A DNA stretch of 64,000 bases from Arion vulgaris (lineage: Eukaryota > Mollusca > Gastropoda > Stylommatophora > Arionidae), in contig CM036765.1 of NCBI GenBank assembly GCA_020796225.1, forward strand, positions 5,924,805 through 5,988,804. Direction: 5' to 3'. The position numbers and the translations under genes were made by a program. Positions 1-10,115 of this stretch are shown piece by piece; position 1 is the first letter of the stretch, and each line of letters starts with the position of its first letter. The notes beneath the pieces are model-generated. The model worked only from the letters and a program-made list of their open reading frames with translations, did no database searches and was not told the origin of the DNA.

Positions 1-145
1 CATTTTTCCCCATAGACATTTTTAATTGTTGCTGGAGCTACGGAGTTATCGCTTTGTGCAATACTCTCTGCAGGTAGCGTGCTATTTCTGCGGAGATGGA
101 CCGATCCATATGAGTAAAAACCTAGTGCAATGAAGCAAATCCTAT
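1..145 (+). mobile_element. SINE-D, 3' part
   Basis: The window opens inside a SINE-D copy. It has the family body gttgctggagctacggagtt, gctttgtgcaatactct, and the 3' end gtgcaatgaag-aaatcc. The tRNA-like head lies outside the window. Confidence 0.7.
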
Positions 146-164
146 GGCTTTGAGACCTTTAGAT

Positions 165-870
165 GTTTAGTTACACACCACAGAAAACTCACCACGTGTG
201 AAATGAAATGCTTGAGGGAGGCAGTGGGAGTCACTAGGAAAGATAGACTACGAAATGAGAACACCAGAATCCGAGTGGGCATAACTTTATGCACCGAATA
301 CATTGAAAGACAACCGCTCGTGTGGTGTCGGTGCCTTAAGGGAAGCCAAGAATAGTACCACTGCGTCCTACAAGGCATGTAGTAAGAGACGACTGATATA
401 GGACCTACAGAAGCTACTCTATAGTAAATAACTCTACTAGTAAATAAAAGCATCGCAAAATTCGGATGTGTGGCTACTTGTGCACATAACTGGCACAACG
501 TACATTCGCTCTTAGGCTCAGGTTATATACAGATCACACAGAGTGGTTAACAAGTGGTCGATATAGAGCGTTTGAAGAAGAAGAAGAATAAGAAAGACAA
601 CAAATGCAGGAGCTTGGACATTTAATGAGAATACAACCAACCACCAATAACAGCATGCAATACAAAGATTTCAGATACTAGAGCCTAGGAAAACCAAGAA
701 AAGATGGATTAACAATATCGAGACCACACTAAATAAACACGGATATAACACAACAAGGACGATTCATCTGGCCCTGGAACGCAAATTAAAGCTCCCATCC
801 CAACGCTTAACGACAAGAGTAGACAACCAATTCCATGATACGCCTAGTGAAAGACAATAGAAAATAGACC
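165..870 (+). mobile_element. LINE-K 3' ORF fragment split by a SINE-B
   Basis: Translation gives TTCEMKCLREAVGVTRKDR before the SINE and GHLMRI, GKPRKRWINNI and HGYNTTRTIHLALERK after it. This is the usual C-terminal layout of endonuclease-RT LINEs (GH-R, GRPRKRW). The SINE-B copy at 315-591 interrupts it with a 10-bp duplication, gaaagacaac. Related copies are at 37930-38010 and 49815-50000. Confidence 0.7.
315..591 (+). mobile_element. SINE-B, complete copy with target-site duplication
   Basis: This copy runs from cgctcgtgtggtgtcgg to a (GAA)n tail and is flanked by the 10-bp direct repeat gaaagacaac at 305-314 and 592-601. It therefore defines both ends of SINE-B, about 280 bp. No convincing RNA polymerase III A and B boxes are seen in this family. 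Confidence 0.85.
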
Positions 871-1029
871 TTCAGATCTGAAGTCATATTATAACTATCA
901 CTAGCATCAGTTAAAACTAAGATAACATTGAACTTGCTAACGTTGTTTCCGATAACATTGTGTTATTTAGGATGCACAAACAAGCACTAGATGATATATC
1001 TTTTTTTCCCAGTTAATTTGTATTAACTA

Positions 1030-1165
1030 AGACATTTGTGTCAGTTAATTTTAAGGCCTTTTGGTCGAAACGTTACTGTGTATTGTTATTGTTTTTGTAT
1101 TTTGTAAAACTACAGTACTTTATTTTTACTTGCTTCGCCATTGCTACGTAGTTTTACTGGAGTCT
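1030..1165 (+). repeat. Single arm of the hammerhead-like inverted-repeat element
   Basis: This stretch contains aaggccttttggtcgaaacg followed by tgtgtattgttattg, aaaactacagtacttt and cgccatt. The same order appears in each arm of the inverted repeat at 56534-56965. Confidence 0.6.
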
Positions 1166-1660
1166 TCTCTTATATGTTGAACTAAGAAGGGGCTTAAATA
1201 GACTAAGAAAGACAATCTCACAGAACAATCTACAGATGGTGTTCGGCAATTACAGTTCAAAGAATAGTCACTAGTAAATTTCGAAACTCACTTACAAAAC
1301 TATAGTCCGGAACTAAAGAAAAGACTTTTAAGTATTGCTGTCTTTTTTAACGGGTATACGTGAAGGAAACATCATTTTATGTGTGTCTTTATTTCCAAAA
1401 TAGTATAGAAACCAATAAAAATGAAGACAGAACTCAGAAGACATATTTCAGCTATTAGCTACAATGTAATAAAAGTATTTCAAGTGAAATACAGAACAAT
1501 CGTTCTCCTTAAAGCAAGATACTAGTCCAATGACATTTATAACCAACTTTGGCACTTAGTACGATTTCATCTTCTTAGTCTACAAGTAGATATGATTTAT
1601 TGATGTCAAGTTCTTAGAACTTATTCAGTAACGCAGTTAAATAGTCATGAGGGAATGGGA
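1166..1660. other. No feature recognised
   Basis: This is AT-rich sequence with no sustained reading frame, no recognised repeat family and no tandem structure. Confidence 0.5.
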
Positions 1661-1754
1661 ATTGTTGAGTGCTGGTAAAACTGATTCAGAAGCAGATATC
1701 TTCAATCTTTATCGTCTTTCAGTGGCGTCTCTACGATTCAAGGTTGGCTGCAAA

Positions 1755-1870
1755 GGACCTCCAACATCTTCTGTCGCTTCTCTTTATGTTGCGCACTGAC
1801 AGGCTGCAATCTACCTCCAACATCTCCTGTCGCTTCTCTTTATGCTGCACTCTGACAGGCTGTAATTTAT
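1755..1870 (+). repeat. Two-copy tandem duplication of about 55 bp
   Basis: The segment with cctccaacat, gtcgcttctctttatg and ctgacaggctg occurs twice head to tail with a few differences. It is an early-stage tandem repeat. Confidence 0.7.
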
Positions 1871-2098
1871 CCATTTCTTAATGTTTCCCACCCACTTGTG
1901 TCTGTTTCCCACTTGTTTCTGTTTCCCACTTGTGTCTGTTTTTCTCTTGCTCGCTGTCCTTGTTCTTCTTCTTCTTCGAAGTAAAGTACGTAAACGTTTT
2001 GTCAGAAGCGGACAGTGTCGAGTTTGTCTAGTAGTTTCCTTTCACACATTCTATGGGATACAACTGATGTTGAGCTTCTGTAGTTACGCTATGGAGAG

Positions 2099-2375
2099 TC
2101 TTCTTCTTCAAACGCTCCATATAGACCACCTGTTAAACCCCTCTTTGTGATTTCTATATGATCTGAACCTAAGAGCGATTGTACGTTGTGCCAGTTATGA
2201 GCCTACAAGTAGGCCAGCACATCCGATTCCTGCGATGCTTTTTGTTTACTAGGCTAGCTTCCCTAGTCCCCTGCCTCAATCGCCTCTTACGACATGCCTA
2301 GTAGGTTGCAGTGTTACCATTATTTGCTCCCCTTGAGAGTCCCCAGTAACAGACGGCGGGTGGCAGGCCTAGTTC
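2099..2375 (-). mobile_element. SINE-B
   Basis: On the minus strand it carries the family landmarks: gtaagaggcgattgagg, tacttgtaggctcataact, gtacaatcgctctta and a GAA-rich tail at 2099-2112. Confidence 0.85.
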
Positions 2376-2645
2376 AATAAATATAATTATAATATCAATA
2401 AATTTCATTTAAAGATTACATTAGTGGGCGTCGTCTAGATCTCATACTATGAATTTATCTTCTTCTTCTTCTTGAGTCTATGATGTTCATTACTGCAGAT
2501 ATCATCCGCCTCCATTCATTTCTGTTCTTAGACCTTCCGATTTCGAGGTTTAGATAGCTGTTAAACTAGCTAGCCCCACTGTTAAGGCACCCAAACATTT
2601 CACAGGCAGCTAAGCAACAGATGATCAACAGCATTTTATACCTAC

Positions 2646-3085
2646 TTTGTGTTACCAGAGCCAAACATGGACATTGAGCAAAGCACAGTCACAAAAATAA
2701 CTACATGTGAAATGCGTTGCCTGCGAAAAGTTACCAACAACACAAGAAAAGACAGAATCACTAACATCAGCATAAGAAAGAAAGTTGGCACAAAACCGTG
2801 CTTGAATTACATAGAGAAACAAAGAATGAAGTGGTTTGGCCACTTAATAAGAATGCATCCAAACTCCACAGTATACAGAGTCTTCTACAACAGAACATCG
2901 GGAAAGAAGGCAAGAGGAAGACCACGGAAAAGATGGTTAGATGGCGTAGCAGAATCCTGTAAAAGAGCAAAGATAACAATCACACAAGCCACCAGAACAG
3001 CGTAAAGACAAAAACAGAAAACCACGACACTGGGCAACAACCCGGTAGCAGTGTGACGACAAAAGAAGACGAAGATAACTGTTTC
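2646..3085 (+). mobile_element. LINE-B 3' end (RT C-terminal region plus 3' UTR)
   Basis: Reading frame 2649-3005 shows TCEMRCLRKVTNNTRKDRIT, KWFGHLIRM and GRPRKRWLDGVAESCK, a standard C terminus of endonuclease-RT LINEs. The 3' UTR holds cacgacactgggcaac once. That same segment is expanded into an array in the copy at 62.9 kb. The element ends in gaagacgaag. The RT catalytic motifs are missing, so it is a 5'-truncated copy. Confidence 0.75.
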
Positions 3086-3232
3086 TTAAAACTCTATGAG
3101 AAACTAAACACTTTTTATTGAACTATATTTTTTTTTGGTGCTCAATAACAGATGATACTTTTCTGGATTGTGTACATGTGGATACAGAGTGTAAATAAAT
3201 TAATATTGCTAATTGTATATGTGGGAACGGAT

Positions 3233-3345
3233 TAGCATAATGCATAAGTGTTTGCTTGTCGACTCAGACAGTAGAGGGTTGTGTGTTCAATCCACTCTCA
3301 ACGTTCCACACGTGAGGAAAGGAATTGGCCCTCCCACTTCATGCA
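3233..3345 (+). mobile_element. tRNA-related SINE head
   Basis: An A-box-like gattagcataatgcataag is followed about 50 bp later by a B-box-like gtgttcaatccac. The family was not found elsewhere in the window. Confidence 0.4.
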
Positions 3346-3479
3346 AACTAGGAATTAGAAACATGAAGTGATTGAATTTCATACACTAAGGTCTTAAAAA
3401 TACGAAAATGATATTTATTAAAAATTGCAAGAGTTTAAGATGCTTTAAATTGGGTGTCCTTAATGCCTGTAGTATTACT

Positions 3480-3690
3480 TTTAGGGCAGTGTAGGACAGC
3501 TGGGACGTGAGCCTGAAGAATTTAATCGCCTCATGACAAGTGAAGTCGCCACGAAGCTGTACAGGTTAGGATTTTTCTTTCGTGTCCACAACAGAAAAAA
3601 TATCATTGGCCTTACTGTGGTTTGATCATGGATCTTCCGAATGGAAGCCGCGCTCTAATCCATTCAGTCAGACGCTCCTCTCCTTGAGTA
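3480..3690 (-). mobile_element. SINE-H, diverged copy
   Basis: It shares gtgtaggac, gagcctgaagaatttaatcg, caggttaggattttt and tcttccgaatggaagccgc with the copy at 54945-55165, where the tRNA-like head with a clear B box reads on the minus strand. Confidence 0.6.
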
Positions 3691-3714
3691 TTGCTTCTAA
3701 TTCGGTGTTTCTAT

Positions 3715-4165
3715 TTATCTTAGTCATAAGGGGGCCTCTGAACGTAGATGTTAACTGCTCGTCACTAGTGAAAAAGGTACCAGTTTCGCTCCCTCATAGA
3801 GCCATCTAGGTTGTTTTTAGAGATCCATAATCTCAGTGTAGGCGAGATCGAGTTCCTAGTCCTATCGAAGACGGACGATAAAACGTAGGTCCCGTGTTAA
3901 ACTTGAGCACGTATAAGAACCCTTTGCAGTTCAAAAATTGAGAGCAGACTGGAAAATAGCTGCCTGGACAAAATTCATTAGAAAAGATTTTTTTTTTTTT
4001 AATTCTTATAACAAATATCTTCACCATCTTCAAATTTACACCAGGGACCTTCGCCGGTGCTAAGTAGTACGTGAACTACAACATAGATCTTCCTGTGTAA
4101 GAAAGAAATCAGAGTACGCATGGTTACTCATTGAAGAGCAAAATAATGGTCCTATCAAGAAATCT
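3715..4165 (+). mobile_element. SINE-A
   Basis: The copy has the tRNA-like head with ccagtttcgctccctc (B box region), then agatccataatctcagtgta, gcagttcaaaa, the 3' body gaccttcgccggtgctaag and the end atggttactcattgaag. The tail repeat is decayed to atcaagaaatcttaatca. Confidence 0.8.
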
Positions 4166-4169
4166 TAAT

Positions 4170-4668
4170 CATTGACTTCAATGTCTCCTCCTGTTTACGG
4201 AATCTGCTCGTTTAGGAGATTCCAGACCGTCAATTACCTAATCAACATTACATAAATTATATAAATAATCAGTTTGCAAATAGCGTTAAGCGAAATTTCA
4301 CTATCCGAAAAATCTCATAAACTAAAATTATCAACACGTTCAACGAAAATGTAGGACAAAAGTCTAGATTATAAAACATTGCTTCAACACCGACATGTTG
4401 CATGAACTCTATAATGAGGTTATAAAATAGAATTTCCGAGGACGTAATCAGCATCAAGTGCCATGCCAGAAGGCGTAGGTTATCATGTTTTTCCACAAAT
4501 CTATGTCTCTTGTTTTAGATATTAGTTCAGATACTGTTTTCGTGCCGTTTCATGATATTAACCCTTTTAGCCCCTTTGAACCGATATACTGGATCACGAC
4601 ATTATTTTAAAGATGACGGAGAGCCAATACACTGGAAATTTAATATACATTGCAAAGTAAATACTTGC
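4170..4668. other. No feature recognised
   Basis: This is AT-rich sequence without tandem repeats, family matches or credible coding frame. The 75-codon frame on the minus strand has no recognisable features. Confidence 0.5.
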
Positions 4669-4925
4669 TTCTTCTTCTAACGTTCCATATCGACCATTTG
4701 TTAACCACTTTGTGTGATTTGTATGTGTTCTGAGCCTAAGTGCGATTGTACGTTATGCCAGTTATGAGTATACAAGTAGACCAGAACATTCAATCTCTCC
4801 AACGCTTTTTATTTACTAAGGTAGCTTCCAAAGTCCTACATTAGTCGCAATTTACAACATGCCTTGGAGGTCGCAGTGGTGCTATTCTTTGCTTCCTTGG
4901 AACCCCGACACCCCACGGGCGGATA
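4669..4925 (-). mobile_element. SINE-B
   Basis: Minus-strand copy with GAA-rich tail at 4669-4677, gtacaatcgcactta, tacttgtatactcataact and gggtgtcggggtt at its 5' end. It abuts a LINE-C fragment. Confidence 0.85.
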
Positions 4926-5145
4926 AACTCGTTCAATCTCATCTTGGTAATTGAGTCCGATATATTTTGCTTTTGTAACGTTCGTTTCATGGTTTTCCTA
5001 GGATTTTTTGTTTCCTTGAACCATTTGTCTACCACTGCAATGCCTGCTTTATGATTCTTTGATCATTTCTTCTCAGACTATGCACAACATATATCCATCT
5101 TCTCTTTTTTATAACAGTTGTTACTAGTCGTCATGACACATAAAG
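4926..5145 (-). mobile_element. LINE-C fragment
   Basis: Minus strand carries gtcatgacgactagtaac, ataacagttg-related sequence and the unexpanded segment gaatcataaagcaggcattg. Translation gives KNPRKTMKRTLQKQNISDS, the equivalent of the C-terminal tail in other LINE-C copies. Confidence 0.65.
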
Positions 5146-5214
5146 TTAACATAATTAATAATTCACGAATTGGAAGAAGTCATAATTCAATTACAGCAAA
5201 TAAAAAATACATAG

Positions 5215-5358
5215 AAGCAGGATGTTTATGTTACGGCTAACGGATATGCAAGAGTATAACTGGTACAGCGAAATTAGTATTACTGTTAAACATAAATTCC
5301 ATGCAGACCACACAGAGATGTCACACAAATGGTAGATACTGAGCGAACGAAGAAGAAT
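5215..5358 (+). mobile_element. SINE-B, degenerate 3' half
   Basis: Recognisable by gtataactggtacagcg, ccacacagagatgtcacaca and a gaagaagaa tail, with many substitutions. Confidence 0.5.
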
Positions 5359-5688
5359 CAGTTTTGAAATATAACGCATGACAACAAACGCGCTAATCTC
5401 TCCTGAACAAGCAATATCAATGCAATGTATAACACATTATTAACATGTGATAACAAAGCATTTATTATTGGTAATTAGACCGACCTACATAATAATAGTA
5501 GTAATTTCTCTGGTACCTTTATACGTTACATAGGGCATGAAAGCAATTTCCCCATACCGCTCTATATCCAGGACAACACGCTCAATATTCTCCATGAAAC
5601 TGAGGCCAGTGTTTCTTGCCTCTCTCAGCAAAGTTCGTTTCAGGGTATTCTTATGTCTTCCTCTCTTTTTGAACCCTTTGCATCCCAC

Positions 5689-6165
5689 TTCAATGCCTGC
5701 TTTGATATTCACTTCAATGTCTGCTTTGATATTCACTTCAATGTCTGCTTTGATATTCACTTCAATGTCTGCTTTGATATTCACTTCAATGTCTGCTTTG
5801 ATATTCACTTCAATGTTTGCTTTGATATTCACTTCAATGTCTGCTTTGATATTCACTTCAATGTCTGCTTTGATATTCACTTCAATGTCTGCTTTGATAT
5901 TCACTTCAATGTCTGCTTTGATATTCACTTCAATGTCTGCTTTGATATTCACTTCAATGTCTGCTTTGATAATCACTTCAATGTCTGCTTTGATATTCAC
6001 TTCAATGTCTGCTTTGATATTCACTTCAATGTCTGCTTTGATATTCACTTCAATGTCTGCTTTGATATTCACTTCAATGTCTGCTTTGATATTCACTTCA
6101 ATGTCTGCTTTGATATTCACTTCAATTTCTGCTTTGATATTCACTTCAATGCCTGCTTTGATATT
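5689..6165 (-). repeat. 24-bp in-frame minisatellite inside LINE-C (about 20 copies)
   Basis: The unit on the plus strand is tctgctttgatattcacttc plus aatg. It encodes an 8-residue repeat, NIKADIEV, in the minus-strand frame that continues into the LINE C terminus. All units are nearly identical. The LINE-C copy at about 28980-29010 has the same site only once, so the array arose after insertion. Confidence 0.95.
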
Positions 6166-6519
6166 TCTTGATCATTTCTCCTCAAGATGTGTCCAACATA
6201 TCTCCATCTTCTCTTTCTTATAACAGTTGTTACTAGTGGTTGACCAGACATTTCTCTGATTTCATCACTTCTTCTTCTGAATTCGTTCCATTTTATGTTC
6301 ATTATTTTTCGCATCTATTTTCAAATGAATTCAACTTGCTTTCTATATCTTTAGTCATTTTCCAACCCCGCTGGTATATTGATACAAATTTGAATTGAAA
6401 ATTCGTAATTTAGTTTTAATACTACTTATAATTAACTTGCAGTTCCATATTTTATTTAGACTTTTAAAAGTTGAAGTTGCTTTGACAATTCGTAGGGTAT
6501 TTGTCGATGCATGGACAAT

Positions 6520-6725
6520 TTTTTTTTTTCCGATCTAGAAGCACTTGAGCTGAAAGCTCTTCAGCTCGGTGTCATGGACATCGTAACCCATCGGCTCGGT
6601 GCCACGAACACCGTAAATCTGGGGAACCTGTAGCTTTTCCTCCAGTCCGCGGAGTTGAACCAACACTTACAAAGGACTAGTCACCCGTAGTCCAACTCGC
6701 TATGAACACGCTGGGCACGCGGGCT
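6520..6725 (-). mobile_element. SINE-E nested in LINE-C
   Basis: It is flanked by a perfect 13-bp duplication, atgcatggacaat, at 6507-6519 and 6726-6738. On the minus strand the head has a tRNA-like A box region and the B-box-like tggttcaactc. The 3' end is gagctgaaga then caagtgcttctagatcgg with an A-rich tail. Confidence 0.9.
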
Positions 6726-6751
6726 ATGCATGGACAATACCGACCTACATA

Positions 6752-7255
6752 CAACGCGAATATTTAGTATTTGTAAATAACATAAATAAACAGTCACGGT
6801 AACTCTTAGTAGCATAGACTCAACATAAAAAGCTTAAAGTGGCACACTGCAGACACAATTCTTTCTAACTCCCAGTCAAGAACTCGACAATCTCACACCC
6901 CCCAACAGTTTTCAAGAGACAAAGTTCTCTCTGGAGCCACTGGCAGCTAGTCTGTCTGCCAAGCTTGGACTGTTTAGGGGAAAACAAGAGCTGTTTTTGC
7001 TTACTCATTGAACGTAAAGTTTATTCTGTCTAGTTCAGACCAAGAATAACCAGATGTACAGTTATACAGTTCTGAAGACAAGATAAAGAGGTATGTTAAT
7101 GTTCAGATCTTTATCGAATATACATGATGCTGGTATTTAGTAAGCAAGTTTTGGAGGGATTGAAGGTAGTTTGTTTCTTCATTGTTCTTTCATTGTCTTA
7201 TACCATTTCTGTGTTCAGGTTTTGCCGATGTCAGTACATTTATCAAGACTGCGGT
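6752..7255. other. No feature recognised
   Basis: This is mixed AT-rich sequence between the LINE-C duplication and the 35-bp array. No family match or coding frame was found. Confidence 0.5.
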
Positions 7256-7261
7256 TAATGC

Positions 7262-8930
7262 AACTCATAGTCCATGTATGACACACATCAGTTCATAGTC
7301 CATGCATTGACACACATCAGCTCATAGTCCATGCATTGACACACAGTCCTGCAGCTCATAGTCCATACATTGACACTGTGGTATTGTAGCTCATAGTCCA
7401 TGCATTGACACACAGTCCTGCAGCTCATAGTCCATGCATTAACACTGGGGTATTGTAGCTCATAGTCCATGCATTGACACTGGGGTATTGTAGCTCATAG
7501 TCCATGCATTGACACACAGTCCTGCAGCTCATAGTCCATGCATTGACACTGGGGTATTGTAGCTCAAAGTCCATGCATTAACACTGGGGTATTGTAGCTC
7601 ATAGTCCATGCATTGACACTGGGGTATTGTAGCTCAAAGTCCATGCATTGACACTGGGGTATTATAGCTCATAGTCCATGCATTGACACACAGTCCTGCA
7701 GCTCATAGTCCATGCATTGACACTGGGGTATTGTAGCTCATAGTCCATGAATTGACACACAGTCCTGCAGCTCATAGTCCATGCATTAACACTGGGGTAT
7801 TGTAGCTCATAGTCCATGCATTGACACACAGTCCTGCAGCTCATAGTCCATGCATTGACACTGGGGTATTGTAGCTCATAGTCGATGCATTGACACTGGG
7901 GTATTGTAGCTCAAAGTCCATGCATTGACACTGGGGTATTGTAGCTCATAGTCCATGCATTGACACACAGTCCTGCAGCTCATAGTCCATGCATTGACAC
8001 TGGGGTATTGTAGCTCAAAGTCCATGCATTGACACTGGGGTATTGTAGCTCATAGTCCATGCATTGACACACAGTCCTGCAGCTCATAGTCCATGCATTG
8101 ACACTGGGGTATTGTAGCTCAAAGTCCATGCATTGACACTGGGGTATTGTAGCTCATAGTCCATGCATTGACTCTGGGGTATTGTAGCTCAAAGTCCATG
8201 CATTGACACTGGGGTATTGTAGCTCATAGTCCATGCATTGACACTGGGGTATTGTAGCTCATAGTCCATGCATTGACACTGGGGTATTGTAGCTCAAAGT
8301 CCATGCATTAACACTGGGGTATTGTAGCTCATAGTCCATGCATTGACACACAGTCCTGCAGCTCATAGTCCATGCATTGACACTGGGGTATTGTAGCTCA
8401 TAGTCGATGCATTGACACTGGGGTATTGTAGCTCAAAGTCCATGCATTGACACTGGGGTATTGTAGCTCATAGTCCATGCATTGACACACAGTCCTGCAG
8501 CTCATAGTCCATGCCTTGACACTGGGGTATTGTAGCTCATAGTCCATGCATTGACACTGGGGTATTGTAGCTCATAGTCCATGCATTGACTCTGGGGTAC
8601 TGTAGCTCATAGTCCATGCATTGACACAGAGTCTTGCTTTCACAGTCCATGCATTGACACTGGGGTATTGTAGTTCAGTCCACGCATTGACACTGGGGTA
8701 TTTCAGCTCACAGTCCATGCTTTGACGCTGGGGTATTGCAGCTCACAGTCCATGCTTTGACGCTGGGGTATTGTAACTCAGTCCATGCATTGACACATAG
8801 TCTTGCAGCTCATAGTCCATGCGTGACACATAGTCTTGCAGCTAATAGTCCATGCGTGACACATAGTCTTGCAGCTAATAGTCCATGCATCAACACTGGG
8901 GTCATTTGTAGCTCATTGTTCATGCATCGA
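7262..8930. repeat. 34/35-bp minisatellite, about 47 units of two types
   Basis: The unit is agctcatagtccatgcattg followed either by acactggggtattgt or by acacacagtcctgc. The two types alternate in irregular longer blocks, for example long type, short type, then several long units with the variant ctcaaagtcc. Both edges become degenerate, most clearly from 8620 to 8930. Confidence 0.97.
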
Positions 8931-8934
8931 CAAG

Positions 8935-9110
8935 GTGCCTATTTTTATAAACGAAGAGACAATAGAAAATGTGAACAGTTTTAAATATCTCAGTTCATTG
9001 CTAACAAGAGATGGAAATGGGATGAAGAAAATTCAAAGAAGACACATAGACTTACAACAAATTAAAGCAACTAAAAGCAGTATCGAATGGAACTGATAGG
9101 AAAACAATGC
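8935..9110 (+). mobile_element. LINE RT fragment
   Basis: The plus-strand frame reads TIENVNSFKYLSSLLTRDG, the conserved FKYLG-x-(I/L)T-DG block downstream of the RT active site in endonuclease-RT LINEs. It begins at the degenerate edge of the 35-bp array. A second LINE 3' module (gagagaaagaaattcc) lies at 9155-9190. Confidence 0.65.
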
Positions 9111-9314
9111 TCAGAATAATAAGAGTTTATGCAGAGGTTGGACATCTGGCTCACGAGAGAAAGAAATTCCGAAAGACTGTTAGGTTGAGAAAACCTTAAT
9201 CAGTACAAGCTTTTGAACGGTGATACTTTTTTATGATTAAAACCAAAATACTAATGATTGTGTTACCCAACTACTTAACAGAAATGTGTGCATTTGTGTT
9301 TATTTTCTTGTTTC

Positions 9315-9730
9315 TAATTTTCTTTTTCTTCAAAGGCTATATATCGACCATTTTGTTTGTGATTGATAAGTGATCCAAGCAACGTTATACCAGTTATGCG
9401 CCTACAAGTAGGCCAGCACATACGTTTTCTGCAATGCATTGTATTTACTAGGGTAGCTTTATAAGCCCCTACCTCATTCGCCTCTTACGACACGCATTGT
9501 AGGTCGTAGTGTTATGATTCTATGATTGGTTGATTGATAGGACCATCATCATTGCACTTCAATGAGTAACCATGTGTGCTCCGATCTCTTTGTTACACAG
9601 GAAGATCTCAGCTGCAGTGCACGAACTCTACTGTTACTTTTATTATTATTATTATTGTTGTTACTATACTTTTCTCCCCTTGAGAACCCCTGCAACACAC
9701 GGGTGGTCTAGTTGACCAATAACATCGATA
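9315..9730 (-). mobile_element. SINE-B split by a SINE-A tail
   Basis: Minus-strand landmarks are tacttgtaggcgcataact and cgtaagaggcgaatgagg, with the 5' part (ggttctcaaggggag) resuming after the insert at about 9665. Confidence 0.75.
9525..9640 (-). mobile_element. SINE-A 3' end nested in SINE-B
   Basis: On the minus strand it reads tagagttcgtgcactgcag, gagatcttcctgtgtaac, ggagcacacatggttactc and a tail of atcaatcaacc. It is 5'-truncated. Confidence 0.8.
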
Positions 9731-9892
9731 ATAGTTTTTCTATTCTATCTGGTTAAATTCAAATTGTTGATACACTTAACAAATATTTTAACAAGCGGGT
9801 TTCTTAATCTTCTTCTCTGTTTGCATTGAAAATATGTGTTTGTTACTTTGTCTGGAAGTTAACGTCAATGCTATTCTCTATCCTGTTTTAAC

Positions 9893-10105
9893 TTTCGGCG
9901 TCAAGCCGAGAAAAGAAGCAACTGGAGCGAGTCTTCCTATACGTTTCGTACAAGGTGGAATTTAGTAACTCGTACATTTTGTTGAACCATTGTTTACGTG
10001 GTCTTCCCCTGGATATGTTGCCGTTGTATCTGAGTGCAAGTGCTCTTTGTGGGGGACTGTCTTGTGTGTCCAAACCAACTGACCAGCTGCTTTTTAATAT
10101 ATTGT
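9893..10105 (-). mobile_element. LINE C-terminal fragment, target of the LINE-A insertion
   Basis: Minus-strand translation gives SVGLDTQDSPPQRALALRYN then SRGRPRKQWFNKMYELLN. The GRPRKQW motif identifies a LINE C terminus. The LINE-A insertion splits off the remainder, which may continue to about 11500. Confidence 0.6.
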
Positions 10106-10115
10106 AGTACCGGCA

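Larger units (their letters stand above)
5492..6738 (-). mobile_element. LINE-C (RTE-like) copy with internal array and nested SINE-E
   Basis: The whole unit is flanked by a perfect 13-bp duplication, accgacctacata, at 5479-5491 and 6739-6751. Minus-strand translation gives the RTE-type C terminus (KNTLKRTLLREARNTGLSFM then ERYGEIAF). Inside are a 24-bp array (5689-6165) and a SINE-E (6520-6725). Without these the LINE part is about 0.55 kb, so it is strongly 5'-truncated. Other copies are at 4926, 25765, 28790, 31540 and 50145. Confidence 0.85.

Noticed and set aside
5537..6223. Long plus-strand frames over 5.5-6.2 kb with MSALIFTS or FNVCFDIH repeats
   Set aside because: They are the opposite-strand and other-frame readings of the 24-bp array in LINE-C. 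All frames are open because the period is a multiple of 3 and the unit has no stop.
7262..8930. CRISPR-like array at 7.3-8.9 kb
   Set aside because: Units are head-to-tail without unique spacers, in an animal-type genome. It is a minisatellite with two unit types.
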